DNA of 30,472 nt from contig CM074815.1 of assembly GCA_037447605.1 (NCBI GenBank), forward strand, positions 2,327,051 through 2,357,522, written 5' to 3'. This DNA comes from Zygnema circumcarinatum (Eukaryota > Streptophyta > Zygnematophyceae > Zygnematales > Zygnemataceae). Every line of letters begins with the position of its first letter. Position 1 is the stretch's first letter. This document shows positions 25,825-30,472 of this stretch, one piece after another. The notes beneath the pieces are model-generated. The model had not been told where the DNA came from. It saw nothing but the letters and a program-made list of their open reading frames with translations, and did no database searches. A program made the translations under genes and the position numbers.

Positions 25825-26244
25825 GCAGGAGTTCACAGGTGTTGCTTCAAGTGCAAGAAGAAGGGTCACAAGAGCATTGATTGCAGAAGTGCTGCTACTG
25901 ATACAAACTTGATGTTTGCTGAGAAGGAGCATGTGGAGTTTGTGGGGAGAATGTGTGAAGGACCCGAGAAGCCGTGGCTCATTGATTCAGGGGCGTCGAC
26001 GCACATGTGTGCAGACTGGGGGTTGTTCTACGAGATGAGATCGCTCCAGGCCCCTCGTTCAGTTCAGTCAGCGACTGGTGAGGAAGTGAAGGTGACCAGC
26101 GGAGGCGACGTGAGGATCGTCTTAGGAGGAGAGAGTGAAGGGGCAGCTACCATGATTGGTAACGTGCTTTATACCCCTGGGTTGCAGCACAACTTTGTGT
26201 CTGTGGGACAAGTGTGCGACAGGGGTTACTCCAGTCACCTTTGA
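25825..26244 (+). pseudogene. copia second zinc knuckle and aspartic protease segment
   Basis: This is the same reading frame as gag after the stop at 25822. It carries the second CCHC knuckle (25843-25884) and the protease active site LIDSGASTHMC (25979-26011; DSGA is the retropepsin-like motif). Frame 1 ends at 26244, while homology passes to frame 2 near 26230. Alternatively, frame 2 between about 25795 and 25842 (reading TKSSKQEFTG) may be the original, which would mean two compensating one-base indels instead of a nonsense mutation. Confidence 0.75.
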
Positions 26245-28207
26245 TAAGCAGAATTGCGTGGCTAGACATAAGAAAACTGGGAATGTCTTATTTCAGGGGC
26301 ACCGGAGAGAGGGCCTGTACGTCTTACAGTGGAGTAAGCCTGAAGAAGAAGGAGAGTCAGTTTTGCTTATGACCCAAGATGAGGTGCAAAAGTGGCATAG
26401 GAGGCTTGGGCATGTGAGTTTTCGAGCCATGCGGGAGTTAGCTCAGAAGGGGTTGGTCCGAGGCTTGGACTTGGAGGGTGCGGTTGATCCACAGAGGATT
26501 TGCGAAGACTGCATTAAAGGGAAGATCCATCGTGGGCCATTCGTGCGAAGAGGAGATGGAGAGGGGCGCGCCAAGGAGCCGTTGGCGCTTGTGCACACAG
26601 ACTTGTGTGGCCCCATCACCCCAGCGAGCTTGGGAGGAAGTCGATATTTCATCACTTTCCTTGATGACTACTCACGAAAGATTTGGGTGGTGCTCTTGAC
26701 ACAGAAGTCTGACGCTTATCCAGCCTTCAGAGCTTGGAAGATGCGTGCAGAGCGGGAGAGCGGCCATCTACTCAAGAACCTCCGTTCAGACAATGGAGGA
26801 GAATTCAAGAACAAGGTGTTCAGTGAGTATTTGAGAGGCTTGGGAATCAAGCAGGAGTTCGCTGCTCCATACTCACCGCTGAGTAATGGAGCTGCAGAGA
26901 GAGTGAATAGGACTCTTGGAGACATGGCAAGGACAATGTTGCATGACTCACCATTTCCTGTGACATTTTGGGGAGAAGCAGTGATGACTGCCGCTTATGT
27001 GAGGAACAGGTGTCCGTCATCGGTCTTGGAGGATCGAGTGCCTGATGAGGTGTGGAGTGGGACGAAGCCCACTGTGGGACACTTGAAAGCATTTGGATCA
27101 AAGTGTTGGTATGCGATACCGAAGGTCACGCGTGGAGGGAAGTTTTTCCCAAGGGGCAAGGAGGGCTTCTTTCTTGGATACGCCAGTGATTGCAGGGCTT
27201 ACAGGGTGTATAGCCTTGAGACCAAGAAGGTAGAGATCAGCAGGGACGTGAGGGTGGATGAGGATGCTGCACACGTCCCCTTTACCCACTCATGGAGGCG
27301 TGCTGATGAGTCGTGTCCACTCGGATTCACCTATGAAGGTGAAGTGATTGTGAGTCACCCTGAGCAGGAGAAGGTGCCAGTGGCCACTCAAGCTCAGACG
27401 GAGGAGAGTGCCACGCCCATTCATTCACGACGGCCTGTAGAGTCAGAGAGTGATGATGAGACAAAACCGGTGACCTTTACTCCCTTGGGTTCTCCACATT
27501 GGGGAGACATGCAGGAGTCTGTGGGACCATCGAAGGAGGCATCAGCTACGAAGTCTCAGGAGGAGACCTCCAGTTCACGAGAGGAGGCAGCCAGCATGCC
27601 GCATAAGTTGGTGGCTTCAGAACCACGTGCAGCGGCGAATGAAGAGTTGCTGGAGGAGATGGCTGATGAGCCAGAGGAGGAAGTGTCAGCTCCAATGCGA
27701 GCTGTGGAGCAGCCTGAAGAGCATCCCTCTGTGATGGAGAAGACAAGTGGGAGGACCAGGCGGCCTCCAAATCGTTTCAGTCCGGCTGTGCCTACGAAGC
27801 GCATGCGGAAGAAAGCACGAAAGAATGCCCAGGATCATTCTGCATCATTCTCAGGTGACATGGACATGATTGCCCATTGTTACATGGCCCATGCTGTTGA
27901 GCCTCAGACTTACGGGGAAGCTGTTGAGGGGCCAGATCAGATCAAGTGGCAGGAGGCCATTGATAGTGAGTGGAACAGTCTGATTGAGAATCAGACTTGG
28001 CGCTTGGAGAAGCTCCCACCTGGGAGGCGTGCCATCGGCTGCAAATGGGTCTTCAAGGTTAAGAGGAAGGCGGACGGCAGCATTGATAGGTACAAGGCGC
28101 GACTCGTGGCCAAGGGCTACAGTCAGAAGGAAGGAGTTGACTACACAGAGACCTTCGCTCCTGTGGTGAAGTCCATTTCCTCACTCCATTTGGGAGGCCA
28201 GCAGTGA
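26230..28207 (+). pseudogene. copia integrase and N-terminal reverse transcriptase segment
   Basis: Integrase inserts the cDNA into the host genome. The segment has the GAG-pre-integrase zinc motif (WHRRLGHVS...CEDCIKGK), then the DDE core: Asp in HTDLCGP, Asp in LRSDNGGEF and Glu in GAAERVNRT. An acidic low-complexity linker follows (27380-27830), then the RT N-terminus WRAIGCKWVFKVK-type motif and YKARLVAKGYSQKEGVDY. The integrase catalytic residues are all present. The frame ends at 28207 after FAPVVK, where RT palm homology is lost. Confidence 0.85.
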
Positions 28208-28601
28208 CCCTGATGACCCACTCAGTTGACATCAGACCTTTCCCCTGATCAGATCATGAGACATATATGAACAGCCAGAGGGAAGACTTGTGAGAGGGGA
28301 AGGGAGAACCTTGTGTGCAGACTCTCGCGAAGTAGTTTGCAATGGCCTTGGAAGCAGGCCCCTCGCGTGTGGTATGAGAAGATCGATGAACTCTTACAGG
28401 GCTATGGGTTTGATCGTTTTGAGACTGATACTTGTGTGTACTCAGTTGGCGAAGATGATGATAAGTTGTTTGTTGGGGTCTATGTGGATGACCTGATCAT
28501 GATCAGCAAGTCTCTTCGCAGCATTGCAGAGTTGAAGGAGCTCTTGCGGAGAATTTCAGGATAGTACGACCTTGGAGGCCGATATCTCTTAGGGATCGAA
28601 T
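28208..28601 (+). pseudogene. damaged reverse transcriptase palm segment
   Basis: Copia RT continues only in fragments. Around 28220-28280 the DNA resembles the motif A region (QLD...EQPEG) but with several scattered single-base losses. From about 28313 one frame reads WKQAPRVWYEKIDELLQGYG and then the catalytic VYVDDLIMIS (28478-28507). A stop lies at 28562, with homologous codons (RYLLGIEFEGARDGSLF) continuing in frame to about 28625. The metal-binding YVDD is intact, but motif A is not. Confidence 0.8.
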
Positions 28602-29456
28602 TTGAAGGGGCCCGAGATGGTTCACTATTTCGCTTTGCAGCCGAGGAAGTATCTGCGAGAAGATGTGTTGCGGAAGTTCAACATGTGGGAGTGCAGGCCA
28701 TGCACAAGTCCCATGGAGGCTGGAGTTCGCTTCACGAAGGAGATGTCCCCGTCTACAGAGGAGGAGGCAAAGGCAATGGCAGGAGTGCCATATCGATCTG
28801 CGATTGGGAGCCTCATGTATTTGATGACAGGCACGAGGCCTGACCTTGCGAAAGCCGTGAGCACGGCAAGCAGATTCATGGAGAACCCCGGCGAGGAGCA
28901 TTGGGAAGGAGTCAAGCGTATATTTCGGTTTCTGAAGGGAACTGTGGATTATGGCCTCAGGTTTGAGAGGGGGACTCGCAGCCGAGTCTATGGCTATACA
29001 GACGCTGACTGGGGAGGGGATTTGGATTCATCCCGCTCCACATCTGGATACGTTTTCTTGAATGCAGGTGGGGCCATCACATGGAATTCCACCTTGCAGT
29101 CTTCAGTGGCTCTCTCCAGCACTGAAGCAGAGTATATGGCAGCTTGCCATGCAGCCAGGGAGTGTGTGTGGCTGCGGAACTTCTTTGGGGAGTGTGAGCG
29201 GCCTCAACTCCCCTTACCACTCTTCACAGACAATCAATCCTCTATTGCTCTCATGGAGAATCCGGTGTTCCACAAGCGGAGCAAGCATTTCCGGATCCAA
29301 TACCATTACGTGAGACAGGAGGTGAGAGAAGGACTTGTTAGTATCAAGTTCATTGGAACCAGGGAGCAGGCGGCCGACATGCTGACGAAGGCAGTCAGTG
29401 GTGAGACCTTGAGGATTAATTCGGATCTCATTGGGCTGGGGCCTCTCAGGAACTAA
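28602..29456 (+). pseudogene. copia RT C-terminal and RNase H segment
   Basis: RNase H removes the RNA strand during cDNA synthesis. Visible motifs: YLREDVLRKFNM, YRSAIGSLMYL, TRPDLAKAVS, then RNase H Asp in YTDADWGGDLDSSRSTSGY, Glu in LSSTEAEYMA and Asp in FTDNQSS, followed by HFRIQYHYVRQEV. The stop at 29454 is six bases before the polypurine tract. The ATG at 28602 is internal, so this part would only be made as part of Pol. Confidence 0.87.
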
Positions 29457-29462
29457 AGTGCC

Positions 29463-29474
29463 AAAGAGGGGGAA
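29463..29474 (+). other. polypurine tract
   Basis: AAAGAGGGGGAA immediately before the TG of the 3' LTR, the plus-strand primer of the element. Confidence 0.85.
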
Positions 29475-29838
29475 TGTTAGTGTACATAGTTAGTTCAGAT
29501 TAGCATGTTTGTGTTGGCGCTTAGTTCCTAGGGGTGTGCTTCTAGGTGTGACATGTATGGGGACGGACTTACTTCAGCGTGCGCGCGGCGGCGAGACCGA
29601 CCGCGCAACCGTACGGATAGTATGGACCGTACGGACCGTACGGTCGGTACGGACAGTACGGCCGGGAGTCCGACATTTGGTACCGCGCCGAGGAATCGGT
29701 CCTGGCGTACGGAATCGTGGACTGATGCGGCGGCAAAAGGCGGCGAAGTCGGTGGAGTCGGCGGAGCCTACTTTGCGTACGGAAGATAGTCCTTGTGGGT
29801 GACGGCGGGAAGTTCAGCTCGGCGGTAGAGTACATGGC
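29475..29838 (+). repeat. copia 3' LTR, first 364 bp only
   Basis: Matches 24105-24468 with one visible substitution, then stops abruptly where another LTR begins. The remaining ~550 bp are presumably beyond the window. Confidence 0.9.
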
Positions 29839-30472
29839 TGTTGGTGCAAGGGGCAGTAAGAAAGGAAAGACACAAGGAAAGGGCAACACATGCCCTGGGT
29901 ATCAGAGCTCAAAACTTTTCTTTTTCTTCTCCTTGGGCCACATACCGCTTCCGCCACGATATGCCTTCTCGTCCACCTCTTGCCAGGTGCGCACAGCGGA
30001 AAACTAAACACCCCACCTACAAGTGCACTTCTTCAACTCCTCCATGGTCTCGGCTCCTCAACTCCACGCTCCTCCAATGATCTCCTCGTGTGGAGCAACA
30101 CACCGCCCATACAATGGTCGCCTCCACTCATCCACCACGTCAATCCAACACGAGGACTCACATGACAAATGATACAGTAGTAAGGAGAAAGCCCACGGCC
30201 CTAAAACTCCTTAAACTTCATGAGTGTAATACAAGCTCTTGAGGAAATCTACATCGATCCCGTATGCTAGATTCTCCTCCTCACATGAGCACTATCCTAT
30301 CCTCTCATAGATAGCCTACACCCCAACTGCAGTAGCCAAGCACTACCTGCCTCCATGAACTCCTCCTCTACCTCAACACATGAGGGACACACCATCTAAC
30401 TTCTTCACTAAAGCTTAGCATGATGAGAGCTAGTTCCTTCACGACCTTCATACACAAGGCCGGACTCCTCTA
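29839..30472 (-). mobile_element. second copia LTR nested in the 3' LTR (continues past window)
   Basis: Starts TGTTGGTGCAAGGGGC, the same terminus as the solo LTR at 11705, and follows 11705-12320 closely (for example CCACCACGTCAATCCAACAC and ACAAATGATACAGTA) with small indels. Read on the minus strand this is the LTR 3' end. The base before it (29838) belongs to the older LTR, with no PBS, so it is either a solo LTR or the 3' LTR of a reverse-strand element. Its other end and target duplication are outside the window. Confidence 0.82.

Larger units (their letters stand above)
24105..29838 (+). mobile_element. Ty1/copia LTR retrotransposon, 3' LTR interrupted
   Basis: Structure: 5' LTR 24105-25020, PBS 25023-25034, gag, protease, integrase, reverse transcriptase, RNase H, polypurine tract 29463-29474, partial 3' LTR 29475-29838. 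Integrase lies before RT, the copia order. The two LTRs differ at one visible base over the 364-bp overlap (A near 24267, G in the 3' copy). The 5' flank is GGGCC; the matching 3' flank lies beyond the nested LTR. Coding is broken by an in-frame stop (25822), a frameshift (near 26230), a damaged RT segment (28165-28330), a stop at 28562 and a shift near 28625. As it stands this copy cannot make a complete Pol. Confidence 0.93.

Noticed and set aside
29894-29908. A primer-binding site (GGGTATCAGAGCTC) suggesting a forward miniature LTR element at 29839
   Set aside because: The surrounding DNA aligns with the reverse-strand solo LTR at 11705-13304, whose landmarks fix the opposite orientation. 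The match also has an extra G.

Overview
This looks like a piece of nuclear DNA from a plant-lineage eukaryote. Supporting signs are spliced genes with GT-AG introns, a TTTAGGG-type telomere-like tract, a Ty1/copia retrotransposon primed by the plant-type initiator-tRNA site TGGTATCAGAGC, many short inverted-repeat transposons, and a WD40 protein whose C-terminus resembles the plant AMBRA1-like family. A streptophyte green alga is my best guess, but this is an inference. A run of ten N marks a scaffold gap.

Layout. 1-2402: the last exons of an AMBRA1-like gene on the plus strand. Two adjacent introns carry telomere-like repeats in opposite orientations. 2403-4944: gene-poor DNA with a G-box-rich repeat and one unexplained exon-like segment. 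4945-11370: first unit of a tandem array. It has a promoter, a long CCCTCT microsatellite, a nine-exon secreted type-B carboxylesterase (5810-9311), a duplicated 3' block and a pogo-like element. 11371-16295: a transposon graveyard with a MITE-like family, a reverse-strand solo copia LTR with target duplication, and an element with 42-bp palindromic subterminal arrays. 16296-21960: second array unit, with a nine-exon paralogue (16757-20257) sharing every intron phase and coding-exon length except exon 1. 21983-24104: the beginning of a third unit, ending where a copia element was inserted. 24105-29838: that Ty1/copia element. Its LTRs are nearly identical over the overlap, yet its pol is broken by stops and frameshifts. 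29839-30472: a second, reverse-strand copia LTR inserted into the 3' LTR of the first.

How it fits together. The main locus is a growing tandem array of secreted carboxylesterases. Both visible copies keep the signal peptide and a full Ser-Glu-His triad. The array is being broken up by copia LTRs and small TA-target DNA elements. The third unit's upstream DNA predicts another esterase beyond the copia insertion, outside this window. The spliced gene models were assembled by eye from splice sites, reading phase and family motifs; nothing was aligned by computer.
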